A DNA stretch of 64,000 bases. Origin: Polynucleobacter sp. MWH-UH35A. Its GTDB lineage: Bacteria; Pseudomonadota; Gammaproteobacteria; Burkholderiales; Burkholderiaceae. Of this stretch, positions 49,091 through 57,741 are shown one piece after another (within the stretch, counting starts at the first letter, position 1; each line of letters opens with the position of its first letter). The notes beneath the pieces were generated by a model. That model saw nothing but the letters and a program-made list of their open reading frames with translations, was not told the origin of the DNA and did no database searches. The position numbers were made by a program, and so were the translations under genes. The stretch is from the NCBI RefSeq assembly GCF_018687075.1, contig NZ_CP061285.1, positions 124,001-188,000 on the forward strand. The letters are read 5' to 3'.

Positions 49091-50005
49091 ATGATGAAGC
49101 AACGCACTATCGCCACTCCGGTAAAAACCGTGGGGATTGGCTTGCACTCTGGTCGCAAGGTGACGATTTCTATTAAGTCAGCACCAGTAAATTCAGGGGT
49201 TCAGTTTGTTAGGGTTGACACACCCGAGCAGTCGGTTGTTCCCGCAACGGCCTTAGCCGTTTGTGATACAAGACTAGCTTCTGTCATTCAGAAAGATGGC
49301 GTGCGTGTTTCCACTGTGGAGCACTTGCTATCAGCCTGCGCTGGTCTCGGTTTGGATAACTTATTAATTGAGTTGGATGGCGAAGAAGTCCCCATCATGG
49401 ATGGTAGTGCCGCCTCATTTTTATTCTTAATTGAATCTGCAGGGATTGCTGAACAAGAGGCACCGCGTCAATTTGTAGTCATTAAAAAACCTGTAGAGGT
49501 TCGTGAGGGCGACAAGCTTGCGCGTCTAGAGCCCTTCTTTGGATTTAAGCTAGATTTCACAATTGACTTCAAGCATCCAGCTGTGGATAAAACGGGTCAA
49601 CGGTTTGTAGTAGATTTTGCGGAACAAGCCTACCGCAGTGAGATTGGTCGTGCTCGCACATTTGGCTTTGCTCACGAAGTAGAGGCATTACGTGAAATGG
49701 GTTTAGCACGCGGTGGAAGTTTAGATAATGCGATTGTTTTAGATGAGCACCGCATCTTAAATAATGAAGAGCTTCGTTATGAAGATGAATTTGTGCGTCA
49801 TAAAATTCTTGATGCAATCGGCGACTTGTACTTGATTGGTCATCCGATTGTTGGGGCTTATGTTGCCGAGAAGTCAGGTCATGCTCTCAATAACGCACTT
49901 TTACGTAAGCTTTTGGAAGACCCAAGCTCTTACGAAATCAGCGCTTTTGCTGAAAATAAGGCTCCGATAGCCTACTCTCAAGAAAGCCAACCCCTCTTTT
50001 TCTAG
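49091..50005 (+). CDS. lpxC: UDP-3-O-acyl-N-acetylglucosamine deacetylase
   Basis: Zinc deacetylase, committed step of lipid A synthesis. [28 protein letters not shown] (zinc His), [30 protein letters not shown] and [19 protein letters not shown] (zinc His and Asp) are all present; the 304-residue length is standard. Two ATGs stand in tandem at 49091 and 49094. It is close to dciA at its 3' end (31 bp between stops). Confidence 0.98.
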   Translation: MMKQRTIATPVKTVGIGLHSGRKVTISIKSAPVNSGVQFVRVDTPEQSVVPATALAVCDTRLASVIQKDGVRVSTVEHLLSACAGLGLDNLLIELDGEEVPIMDGSAASFLFLIESAGIAEQEAPRQFVVIKKPVEVREGDKLARLEPFFGFKLDFTIDFKHPAVDKTGQRFVVDFAEQAYRSEIGRARTFGFAHEVEALREMGLARGGSLDNAIVLDEHRILNNEELRYEDEFVRHKILDAIGDLYLIGHPIVGAYVAEKSGHALNNALLRKLLEDPSSYEISAFAENKAPIAYSQESQPLFF

Positions 50006-50036
50006 TGCAGCTGCAGTGCTCCGAAGATGTATTTAC

Positions 50037-50534
50037 CTACTTCGGTTTGTTTTTAAGCAGCTTCTCGATGGAGGATCGCAAGCCTGAGTCTGGACCCAAC
50101 TGCTCCAATAATGACTCCCAGGACTTTTTGGCCACTTCATTAAGTCCTTTTGGCTTTTCGCGCTGATTTTGGCGTGGCTTAACCTCCCAGGCGGGCGGAG
50201 CCGGTTTGACTCGCACTTTGATAGTCTTACAGTAAAGCCCAGATTTAGCTAACTCATTGATTAAGCTAGGTAATATTTGTTGTAGGCGAGTAGCAATGCT
50301 AGCGCTATTGACCAGTAAAAAAAGCTCATCTTGTGAGCCAGAATGCCATCCAGCCTCTATCTTTTGGCTCAAATGACCCAGGTCGAGCCTTGTCAGTGCT
50401 GAGTTCAGGGCTATCTTGAGTTTTGCTAAGTCCTCTGTTTTTGCCAAAATTCCGCCAAGTCCGTTGGATTCTCTTAGGTAATCCAACCAGTCTTGAGCCT
50501 TGTGCTTGCGGGATGGTTTAGGGGCAAAGTTCAT
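50037..50534 (-). CDS. DciA-like protein (DUF721)
   Basis: The central part (TRLDLGHLSQKIEAGWHSGSQDELFLLVNSASIATRLQQILPSLINEL, split here in the family pattern) fits the DUF721/DciA fold, whose characterised members help load or operate the replicative helicase DnaB. The residue run ARLQQ..LLxxL and the basic tail are typical. I start it at the ATG at 50534 (165 residues, MNFAPKPSRKHKAQD); the open frame continues to a TTG at 50582. It faces away from secA with about 54 bp between starts. Its place between lpxC and secA is where E. coli has secM, which is unrelated. Confidence 0.75.
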   Translation of the reverse strand: MNFAPKPSRKHKAQDWLDYLRESNGLGGILAKTEDLAKLKIALNSALTRLDLGHLSQKIEAGWHSGSQDELFLLVNSASIATRLQQILPSLINELAKSGLYCKTIKVRVKPAPPAWEVKPRQNQREKPKGLNEVAKKSWESLLEQLGPDSGLRSSIEKLLKNKPK

Positions 50535-50588
50535 AAAAAATGGGGTTGCGGGTGATAAACTCAAGGTCTTAATTTTCTTCAATATCCC

Positions 50589-53354
50589 ATGGTAATCGGT
50601 CTTCTTAAAACCCTGGTCGGCAGTCGTAACGACCGCCTCTTAAAACAGTATCGCAAAGTCGTTGCCAAGGTCGGCGCTTTTGAGGCGAGCCTGCAATCTT
50701 TGGATGATGCTGCACTTGCTGCCAAAACTGCGGAATTCAGAGCTCGTCTGGCTGCGGGAGAGTCCTTGGACGACATTGCTGCGGAAGCCTTTGCAGTGGT
50801 GCGAGAGGCCAGTGTTCGCGTGATGAAGATGCGTCATTTTGATGCACAGATGCTTGGTGGTTTGGCTTTGCATCACGGCAAAATTGCCGAGATGGGTACC
50901 GGCGAAGGAAAAACCTTAACCGCTACTCTGCCGGTCTACTTAAATGCATTAACCGGCAAAGGTGTGCATGTTGTCACTGTGAATGATTATTTGGCACAGC
51001 GTGACGCTGAGTGGATGTCTAAGTTATATAACTTCTTGGGCATGAAGGTGGGCGTGAATTTATCCCAAATGGATCACACCACTAAGCAAGAAGCCTATGC
51101 TGCCGACATCACTTACGGTACCAATAACGAATTTGGTTTCGACTACTTGCGCGACAACATGGTTCAGGATTTGGGTCAGCGAGTTCAGCGTGGCTTAGCT
51201 TATGCAATCGTTGATGAGGTTGACTCCATTCTGATTGATGAAGCTCGTACACCATTAATCATTTCTGGTCAGGCGGAAGATCACACCGATCTTTACGTCA
51301 AGATTAATGCATTGCCTTCGCACTTGGAACGTCAAATTGGCGAAGAGAAGGCTGATGGCACTGGCGTTGAGAAGCCAGGTGACTACTGGGTTGATGAGAA
51401 GTCTCAACAGGTTTATTTGACTGAGCAAGGTCATGATAAGGCTGAGGCTGTATTGGTACAGTTGGGCGCACTCAATGATGGCGACTCGCTTTATGCGCCA
51501 CAAAATATCACCTTGATGCATCACGTATATGCAGCTCTGCGTGCACATTCTCTTTATCACCGTGACCAGCATTACGTTGTACAGAATGGCGAAGTCATCA
51601 TCGTGGATGAATTTACTGGCCGTTTAATGCAAGGCCGCCGCTGGTCTGATGGGCTGCATCAGGCAGTTGAAGCTAAAGAGAAGGTGCAGATTCAGAATGA
51701 GAATCAAACTTTAGCTACGATTACTTTCCAGAACTATTTCCGCATGTACGGTAAGTTGGCCGGTATGACTGGTACTGCTGATACTGAGGCATATGAATTT
51801 AAGGAGATCTACAACTTAGAAACAGTTGTAATTCCTCCAAATCGCATTAGCCAAAGAAAAGATAAGCAAGATCAGATCTACAAGTCTTCTCGTGAGCGCT
51901 ATGATGCGGTCATTAAAGATATTCAAGATTGTTATGAGCGTGGCCAGCCCGTATTGGTCGGCACCACTTCAATTGAGAACTCCGAGTTAATTGCGCAACT
52001 GTTAGATCAGCGTAAGTTGCCACACCAAGTTTTGAATGCAAAACAGCATGCTCGCGAAGCTGAAATTATTGCCCAAGCTGGCCGTCCAAAAATGATCACG
52101 ATCGCTACCAATATGGCGGGTCGGGGTACCGATATTGTCTTGGGTGGCAATGTGGGCAAGCAATCCTCTTTGATTGAAGCAGATAGTTCGCTTTCTGATG
52201 CGGAAAAAGCAGCCAAAATTAAGCAGTTGCAGGATGAGTGGCAGGGCATTCATGATCAAGTTCTAGCAGCGGGCGGTTTGCATATCATCGGCACAGAACG
52301 CCACGAGAGCCGTCGTATCGATAACCAGCTCAGAGGTCGCTCTGGTCGTCAGGGCGATCCGGGATCCTCTCGTTTCTACCTTTCTTTGGATGATGCGCTT
52401 CTGCGTATTTTTGCGGGCGATCGTTTGCGTGCCGTTATGGATCGCCTCAAGATGCCAGACGGTGAGCCGATTGAAGCTGGCATGGTGACTCGTTCGATCG
52501 AGTCTGCGCAGCGCAAGGTTGAAGGCCGTAACTTTGATATTCGCAAGCAATTGCTGGAGTATGACAACGTTGCTAATGACCAGCGTAAAGAAACCTATCG
52601 TCTCAGAAATGAAGTGCTGGAGAGTGCTGATATTGGGGACTTAATTGCCAATTTGCGCGAAGACGTTTTGCGCTCTGTTTGCTCAGTCTATGTTCCCTTG
52701 GAGTCTATGGAGGAGCAGTGGGACTTAGCCGGTTTAGAAAATGTACTTGCTAGCGAGTGGGGGCTTGTAATTGACCTAAGAAAATGGGTTGAGAATGCTC
52801 AGACTGTTGACGACGGAGAAATCGTTGAGCGTGTATTGCAGGCGGCAAAAGATGCCTATGATGCCAAGGTTGAGCTCTCTGGTCGCGAATCCTTTGCTAG
52901 TTTTGAGCGCTCAGTTCTCCTGTATAGCTTAGATAGTCATTGGCGTGAGCATTTAGCGGCCTTGGATCATTTGCGTCAAGGTATTCATTTGCGCGGATAT
53001 GCGCAAAAAGATCCTAAGCAAGAGTATCGTCGTGAGGCATTCGAGCTTTATGGTGAATTGCTAAACGTCATTAAAAATGATGTTGTGAAAAGCATCATGA
53101 CAGTCCAGATTCGAAGTGCAAGCGAGTTGGATCAAGCTTCTGAATCGATGAACGATGATTTGGCTAAGCTTTCTGAGGTTCAATATCAGCATGCTGATCC
53201 AGAGAGAGAAGTAGCTGGATCAACGGGTGATCGTGGTGCTGCGATTGATATTCAGCCGGCTCCTCTGCGCACAGGCCCAAAGGTTGGTCGTAATGATCCT
53301 TGTACTTGCGGCAGTGGTAAGAAGTATAAGAATTGTTGCGGTGCGTTATCGTAG
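50589..53354 (+). CDS. secA: Preprotein translocase motor SecA
   Basis: ATPase that drives proteins through SecYEG. The 921-residue protein starts [19 protein letters not shown], has Walker [36 protein letters not shown] (Walker B), [32 protein letters not shown] and [20 protein letters not shown]. The C-terminal zinc site [13 protein letters not shown], which binds SecB and phospholipid, is intact. It is monocistronic with a strong terminator downstream. I see no SecM-type arrest peptide upstream. Confidence 0.99.
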   Translation: MVIGLLKTLVGSRNDRLLKQYRKVVAKVGAFEASLQSLDDAALAAKTAEFRARLAAGESLDDIAAEAFAVVREASVRVMKMRHFDAQMLGGLALHHGKIAEMGTGEGKTLTATLPVYLNALTGKGVHVVTVNDYLAQRDAEWMSKLYNFLGMKVGVNLSQMDHTTKQEAYAADITYGTNNEFGFDYLRDNMVQDLGQRVQRGLAYAIVDEVDSILIDEARTPLIISGQAEDHTDLYVKINALPSHLERQIGEEKADGTGVEKPGDYWVDEKSQQVYLTEQGHDKAEAVLVQLGALNDGDSLYAPQNITLMHHVYAALRAHSLYHRDQHYVVQNGEVIIVDEFTGRLMQGRRWSDGLHQAVEAKEKVQIQNENQTLATITFQNYFRMYGKLAGMTGTADTEAYEFKEIYNLETVVIPPNRISQRKDKQDQIYKSSRERYDAVIKDIQDCYERGQPVLVGTTSIENSELIAQLLDQRKLPHQVLNAKQHAREAEIIAQAGRPKMITIATNMAGRGTDIVLGGNVGKQSSLIEADSSLSDAEKAAKIKQLQDEWQGIHDQVLAAGGLHIIGTERHESRRIDNQLRGRSGRQGDPGSSRFYLSLDDALLRIFAGDRLRAVMDRLKMPDGEPIEAGMVTRSIESAQRKVEGRNFDIRKQLLEYDNVANDQRKETYRLRNEVLESADIGDLIANLREDVLRSVCSVYVPLESMEEQWDLAGLENVLASEWGLVIDLRKWVENAQTVDDGEIVERVLQAAKDAYDAKVELSGRESFASFERSVLLYSLDSHWREHLAALDHLRQGIHLRGYAQKDPKQEYRREAFELYGELLNVIKNDVVKSIMTVQIRSASELDQASESMNDDLAKLSEVQYQHADPEREVAGSTGDRGAAIDIQPAPLRTGPKVGRNDPCTCGSGKKYKNCCGALS

Positions 53355-53379
53355 GTTCAGTTTTAAAGAAATTGATGAC

Positions 53380-53404
53380 GGGGGCCTTGAGCCCCCTTTC
53401 TTTT
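53380..53404 (+). terminator. Rho-independent terminator after secA
   Basis: Stem GGGGGC (53380-53385) / GCCCCC (53391-53396), 5-nt loop, then TTTCTTTT. It lies 26 bp after the secA stop and separates secA from the aldehyde oxidoreductase cluster. Confidence 0.88.
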
Positions 53405-53450
53405 AGAAAGACACTCTAAATTTAGGGCTTTCCCTAGCTATCTACATGAA

Positions 53451-53480
53451 TTGATTTCGAAGATTATCAGTGCTTATATG
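53451..53480 (+). promoter_or_regulatory. Candidate promoter of the aldehyde oxidoreductase cluster
   Basis: TTGATT (53451-53456) and TATATG (53475-53480) with an 18-bp spacer, also with a TGC just before TTATAT that could act as an extended -10. The -10 lies inside the palindrome described separately. Of moderate quality. Confidence 0.4.
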
Positions 53481-53496
53481 CAAAGAATTGCATTTA
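53475..53496. promoter_or_regulatory. Palindromic candidate operator of the aldehyde oxidoreductase cluster
   Basis: ATGCAA (53478-53483), spacer AGAA, TTGCAT (53488-53493), extended on both sides to TA-t-ATGCAA and TTGCAT-t-TA with one mismatched pair. It overlaps the predicted -10 and ends 18 bp before the ATG, a position suited to repression. The regulator is unknown. Confidence 0.45.
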
Positions 53497-53514
53497 TACG
53501 CAAAAGGAATCGGC

Positions 53515-53991
53515 ATGCAAAAGTCCCTGCACATTAACGCAGACAAATGTACTGGATGTCTTCAGTGTGAAATGGCCTGTAGTTATGAGAACTACGGTGT
53601 TTTTAATACCTCTAAGTCAAGAATTAAGGTATTTGAGTTTCATTTGACTGGAAAAAAGGTTCCCTATACCTGTACTCAGTGTGCTGAAGCATGGTGTCTT
53701 CAAGCATGTCCAGTAGATGCGATTCGAGTAGATTTAGTTACTGGCGCCAAGGTGGTTTCAGAAGATACCTGTGTTGGATGCAAGGTCTGCACCATTTCCT
53801 GTCCTTTTGGAACTATTAATTATGTTCAAGAGACTGGCAAGGTGCAAAAGTGTGATTTATGTGGAGGTGATCCTGCTTGCGCTACAGCATGTCCAACGCA
53901 AGCGATTACCTATGTAGATGCAGATTGGACTGGTCTAGACAAGATGCGCGAATGGGCAGATAAGCTCGGCAATCAATCTGGCGCAAACTAA
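53515..53991 (+). CDS. Polyferredoxin subunit of aldehyde oxidoreductase (AorA-like)
   Basis: The 158-residue protein has 16 cysteines in four groups: CTGCLQCEMAC, CTQCAEAWCLQAC, CVGCKVCTISC and CDLCGGDPACATAC. That gives four [4Fe-4S] clusters, like the electron-transfer subunits HycB/CooF and AorA. It should carry electrons from the tungsten subunit to the FAD subunit. The ATG at 53515 has an AAGGA ribosome site at 53502-53506, so the GTG-started longer frame at 53470 is rejected. aorB-like follows 21 bp downstream. In Aromatoleum the AorA protein is reported to stack into filaments; whether this one does is unknown. Confidence 0.85.
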   Translation: MQKSLHINADKCTGCLQCEMACSYENYGVFNTSKSRIKVFEFHLTGKKVPYTCTQCAEAWCLQACPVDAIRVDLVTGAKVVSEDTCVGCKVCTISCPFGTINYVQETGKVQKCDLCGGDPACATACPTQAITYVDADWTGLDKMREWADKLGNQSGAN

Positions 53992-54012
53992 TTAAGCATA
54001 GGAAAAAATATC

Positions 54013-55860
54013 ATGTCATGGGCTGGAAAACTACTACGCGTTAATTTAAGCAAGGGAACTTGCCAATCTGAACCAATCAATATGCAGTGGGCCAAAGAGT
54101 ATCTGGGTTCGCGCGGCCTGGCTTCGAAATATTTAGTCGAAGAGCTTGATCCCAAGGTAGATCCGCTATCTCCAGATAACAAGATTATCTGGGCAACAGG
54201 GCCCTTAACAGGAACTATGGCTTCAACTGGTGGACGCTATACCGTGGTAACTAAGGGTCCGTTGACCGGCGCAATTGCATGTTCAAACTCTGGTGGTTAT
54301 TGGGGTGCTGAACTCAAGATGGCGGGCTGGGATATGGTAATTTTTGAGGGAAAGTCTCCAAAACCTGTTTACTTATTTATTGAGAATGATAGGGCGGAGT
54401 TAATTGACGCTACTGATCTTTGGGGTAAAACCGTTTGGGAAACTGAGCCAGCCATTAAATCGAAACATCAGGATCCGCAAATTAGGGTGTCCTGTATTGG
54501 TCGCGCTGGAGAAAATCAAGTGCTCTATGCAGCTGTTGTAAATGATTTACATAGAGCTGCCGGTAGATCAGGTGTAGGTGCGGTAATGGGAAGCAAGAAC
54601 CTGAAGGCGATTGCTGTTAGAGGAACTCAGGGTGTGGGTAATATTCGGGATCCAAAAGCATTTATGGCGGCAACTTCAGCTGCCAAAGCAGTGTTGGCTG
54701 GAAATGCAGTGACTGGTCAAGGATTGCCAACCTATGGCACCCAAGTATTAATGAATGTGATTAACGAGGTTGGTGGATTGCCAACTCGAAATCACCAGGA
54801 TGTTCAGTTTGATGGTGCTAAAGATATTTCTGCTGAAGCAATGGCTACCCCGCGTGCAAGCGATGGCAAAGCCCATTTAGTAACCAACCAAGCTTGCTTT
54901 GCCTGCACTATTGCATGCGGTCGAATTTCTAAGATTGATGAAACGCATTTCACTGTTGAAAACAAGCCGCAGTATTTTGGCGCAAGTGGGGGCTTGGAGT
55001 ATGAAGCGGCCTGGGCACTTGGTGCGGCAAATGGAGTGAATGATCTTGAGGCATTGCAGTTTGCCAACATGCTGTGTAATGAAGATGGCTTTGATCCAAT
55101 TTCATTCGGGGCTACAGTTGGCGCTGTCATGGAGCTTTATGAGATGGGCGTTTTAACGAAAGAGCAGCTCGGAATTGAGGCCCCGTTTGGTTCAGCAAAG
55201 GCGCTGAGTTATTTTGCTGAAATTACCGCTAACGGTATTGGGTTTGGTAAGGAACTTGGTCAAGGTTCAGCACGCCTTACTAAAAAGTATGGACATCCAG
55301 ACCTGTCAATGAGCGTGAAGGGGCAAGAGTTCCCGGCTTATGACGGTCGTGTAATTCAAGGAATTGGTTTGGCATATGCCACATCTAATCGAGGTGCTTG
55401 TCACTTGCGTGGTTACACCATTGCCTCTGAAGTATTGGGTATTCCAGTGAAAACAGAGCCTGCTGATACGCAAGGCAAGCCTGAATTAGTGAAGGCTTTC
55501 CAAGATGCCACTGCTGCGTTTGATTCTGCCGGTATTTGCATCTTTACGAGTTTTGCTTGGACACTTGCGGACGTAGCTCCTCAATTGCAAGCCGCCTGTG
55601 GCGATGAATTTACTGTGGAAAATTTAACTACCATTGGTGAGCGTATCTGGAATATGGAGCGTGACTTTAATAATCGCGCTGGCTTTACGAGTAAAGACGA
55701 TAAGTTGCCAAAACGTTTAATGACAGAAGCGGCAAAGACGGGTCCTGGCAAAGGAACGGTCAGTGGACTAGATACTATGCTACCGGAGTACTACAAGATT
55801 CGCGGTTGGGATAAAGAAGGTCGCCCAAGTGAAGAAACTTTAAAACGCTTAGGACTTTGA
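54013..55860 (+). CDS. Tungsten-type aldehyde:ferredoxin oxidoreductase large subunit (AorB-like)
   Basis: The 615-residue protein has the family N-terminus MSWAGKLLRVNLSKGTC and the pterin-binding segments ATGPLTGTMASTGGRYTVVTKGPLTGAI and GRAGENQVLYAAVVNDLHRAAGRSGVGAVMGSKNLKAIAVRG. The [4Fe-4S] ligands are C295-x2-C298-x3-C302 (in NQACFACTIACG) with C509 in DSAGICIFTSF; Pyrococcus AOR uses Cys288, 291, 295 and 494, so the spacing is conserved. It should oxidise aldehydes to carboxylic acids with a bis-tungstopterin cofactor. The substrate is not predictable. Tungsten rather than molybdenum is inferred from family. The FAD subunit gene begins just past its stop. Confidence 0.9.
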   Translation: MSWAGKLLRVNLSKGTCQSEPINMQWAKEYLGSRGLASKYLVEELDPKVDPLSPDNKIIWATGPLTGTMASTGGRYTVVTKGPLTGAIACSNSGGYWGAELKMAGWDMVIFEGKSPKPVYLFIENDRAELIDATDLWGKTVWETEPAIKSKHQDPQIRVSCIGRAGENQVLYAAVVNDLHRAAGRSGVGAVMGSKNLKAIAVRGTQGVGNIRDPKAFMAATSAAKAVLAGNAVTGQGLPTYGTQVLMNVINEVGGLPTRNHQDVQFDGAKDISAEAMATPRASDGKAHLVTNQACFACTIACGRISKIDETHFTVENKPQYFGASGGLEYEAAWALGAANGVNDLEALQFANMLCNEDGFDPISFGATVGAVMELYEMGVLTKEQLGIEAPFGSAKALSYFAEITANGIGFGKELGQGSARLTKKYGHPDLSMSVKGQEFPAYDGRVIQGIGLAYATSNRGACHLRGYTIASEVLGIPVKTEPADTQGKPELVKAFQDATAAFDSAGICIFTSFAWTLADVAPQLQAACGDEFTVENLTTIGERIWNMERDFNNRAGFTSKDDKLPKRLMTEAAKTGPGKGTVSGLDTMLPEYYKIRGWDKEGRPSEETLKRLGL

Positions 55861-55868
55861 TTCGCCCC

Positions 55869-57128
55869 ATGAAGCATGTCATTTTAGGTAATGGCCCAGC
55901 TGGAGTCATTGCTGCGGAAACACTCAGAAAGCGTTCGCCTGATGATGAAATTGTCATGATCGGATGCGAGGATGCGCCTCCCTATTCTCGTATGGCTATT
56001 CCCTATTTATTAATGGGCAATATTCAAGAGTCTGGTACGTATTTGCGAAAAGAACCAGATTATTTTGAAAAATTAAAAATACAGCAGATACGTGGCAAGG
56101 CTGTTTCCTTGGATCCAAAGGCTAAAAAACTGGCACTTGAAGGTGGGGGTGGTCAGATCGAATACGATAAATTGCTGATTGCAACAGGCTCAGTACCTGT
56201 GCGGCCTCCAATTCCAGGCATTGAACTTCCAGGCGTTCATTTTTGTTGGACTCTAGAGGATGCTCGTAGCATCACCAAATTGGCAAAGCCAGGTTCACGT
56301 GTTTTACAAATGGGCGCAGGTTTTATTGGTTGCATTATTTTAGAGGCTCTAGCCAGCAGAAAAGTTGAGCTCACTGTCGTCGAGATGGGTGATCGTATGG
56401 TTCCGAGAATGATGACCCCCGTAGCTGGCGGCATGATTAAAAAATGGGTTGAGCAAAAAGGTGTTCAGGTTTACACGGAAACCAAGGTTGAGGGTATCGC
56501 TCAGACCAGCAATGGATTAAGTGTCAAACTTTCCAATGGAAAATCTTTGGAGGTTGACTTAGTAATTTCTGCGACTGGCGTAAAGCCTAATATTGAGTAT
56601 CTGAATTCTTCTGGCCTTGCACTTGAGGTTGGTGTACTAGTAGATGACTGTATGCGGACTTCTCATTCGGATATTTATGCTGCTGGCGACGTTACTGAAA
56701 GTATTGATTTTTCGACGGGCCATAGAATCGTAAATGCCATTCAGCCAAATGCAGTCGAGCAAGCCAGAATTGCTGCGATCAATATGTCTGGCGGTCAAAC
56801 CCAAAGCTTGGGCGCTCTACAAATCAACATATTAGATACGCTGGGATTGATCTCTACTTCTTTTGGCCTTTGGTCAGGCGCTAAAGGCGGGGATTATGTT
56901 GAGGATATTGATTTAGATCGTTATAAATATTTGCGACTTGAATTCTTGGGCGATGTATTGGTGGGCGCCACCTGCGTAGGTAATACAGAGCACATAGGTG
57001 TATTGAGGGGGTTGATTCAAGGGAAAGTTGCTTTAGGAAAGTGGAAAAAGACTTTATTGGAAGAGCCCACCAAGGCAACGGAGGCTTATTTAGCTCAAGG
57101 TCAAGCGCAATCGACTTGGATGAATTAA
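55869..57128 (+). CDS. FAD/NAD(P)-dependent oxidoreductase (AorC-like)
   Basis: The ATG at 55869 gives 419 residues with an N-terminal dinucleotide site HVILGNGPAGVIAAETL, a second one (VLQMGAGFIGCIILEALA) for NAD(H), the APPYSRMAIPYLL segment, and DIYAAGDVTES for FAD. It is the class I pyridine-nucleotide disulfide type, and fits the role of passing electrons from the AorAB pair to NAD+, as in Aromatoleum. A TTG at 55857 would overlap the previous stop and is less likely. The MoaD-like gene lies 9 bp downstream. Confidence 0.85.
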   Translation: MKHVILGNGPAGVIAAETLRKRSPDDEIVMIGCEDAPPYSRMAIPYLLMGNIQESGTYLRKEPDYFEKLKIQQIRGKAVSLDPKAKKLALEGGGGQIEYDKLLIATGSVPVRPPIPGIELPGVHFCWTLEDARSITKLAKPGSRVLQMGAGFIGCIILEALASRKVELTVVEMGDRMVPRMMTPVAGGMIKKWVEQKGVQVYTETKVEGIAQTSNGLSVKLSNGKSLEVDLVISATGVKPNIEYLNSSGLALEVGVLVDDCMRTSHSDIYAAGDVTESIDFSTGHRIVNAIQPNAVEQARIAAINMSGGQTQSLGALQINILDTLGLISTSFGLWSGAKGGDYVEDIDLDRYKYLRLEFLGDVLVGATCVGNTEHIGVLRGLIQGKVALGKWKKTLLEEPTKATEAYLAQGQAQSTWMN

Positions 57129-57137
57129 GCTTGAGAT

Positions 57138-57392
57138 ATGCAAATTACCCTCAAGCTGTTTGCTAGTCTAGCAAACTACTTACCCTCCAATAAGAAAAAT
57201 GGCATAGAAGCAGATATTGAAGTTGCTGAAGGTAGCACTATTGGCGACATGATTGTGCGCTTTAATATCCCCAGCAAATCAGCTCACTTGGTAATGGTAA
57301 ATGGGGTGTACATTAAGCCAGACCAGCGCGATGAGCATGTCCTCAAGGAAAATGACGCTTTAGCCATCTGCCCGCCTGTTGCTGGGGGTTAA
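57138..57392 (+). CDS. MoaD/ThiS-like sulfur-carrier protein
   Basis: An 84-residue beta-grasp protein: N-terminal ITLKLFASLANYLP, a later VNGVYIKPDQRDEHVLKENDALAICPPVAGG, ending in the Gly-Gly needed for C-terminal adenylation and thiocarboxylate formation. MoaD proteins donate sulfur to the pterin cofactor. Its place inside the oxidoreductase cluster suggests a dedicated carrier for tungstopterin. The E1-like activating enzyme is not in the window. Confidence 0.85.
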   Translation: MQITLKLFASLANYLPSNKKNGIEADIEVAEGSTIGDMIVRFNIPSKSAHLVMVNGVYIKPDQRDEHVLKENDALAICPPVAGG

Positions 57393-57406
57393 TTTGTTGC
57401 CGCAAA

Positions 57407-57703
57407 ATGGCTGAAGTGACCAGGGAGATGGGGTGCTCCATTGATGACTTGGTGCGCTGGCTACCTATGGCAATGAGAAATTTTGATGCCCAAACCAGTC
57501 TTTATGTTGATGGTATTGAGTTGCGTCACTCAGAAAGCCCTTTAATAGAGATTGTGGGGGTCACTAGGCCTCCACGCAAAATAGCCCTCTTATCCATTCC
57601 AGTATTAAGTTTAAAGTTCATATTTGCTAAAAATTTAGACTCATTAGAGTGTGAGCGCATCATGGAGCGTTTTGATCTTTATACTCGTAGAGGTGGGGGT
57701 TAG
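57407..57703 (+). CDS. 98-residue protein of unknown function, C-terminus RRGGG
   Basis: I do not recognise this protein. The N-terminal third (MGCSIDDLVRWLPMAMRNF) looks helical; the middle has short strands around YVDGIELRHSESPLIEIVG and RKIALLSIPVLSLKFIF; a helix SLECERIMERFDLYTRRGGG closes it. The final Gly-Gly-Gly ends the chain directly, like a beta-grasp carrier, which is suggestive but may be chance. It follows the MoaD-like gene by 14 bp, in the same direction, and its coding region ends 38 bp before argJ. It may be a cofactor-insertion or assembly factor for the aldehyde oxidoreductase. No visible strong ribosome site. Confidence 0.7.
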   Translation: MAEVTREMGCSIDDLVRWLPMAMRNFDAQTSLYVDGIELRHSESPLIEIVGVTRPPRKIALLSIPVLSLKFIFAKNLDSLECERIMERFDLYTRRGGG

Positions 57704-57741
57704 CTTAAAACCCACTCCAAATTTATTTACAGAGTTTTAAT

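Noticed and set aside
50535..50588. secM-like arrest peptide upstream of secA
   Set aside because: The gap is too short and no plus-strand frame with an arrest sequence exists; the neighbour is a minus-strand DUF721 gene.
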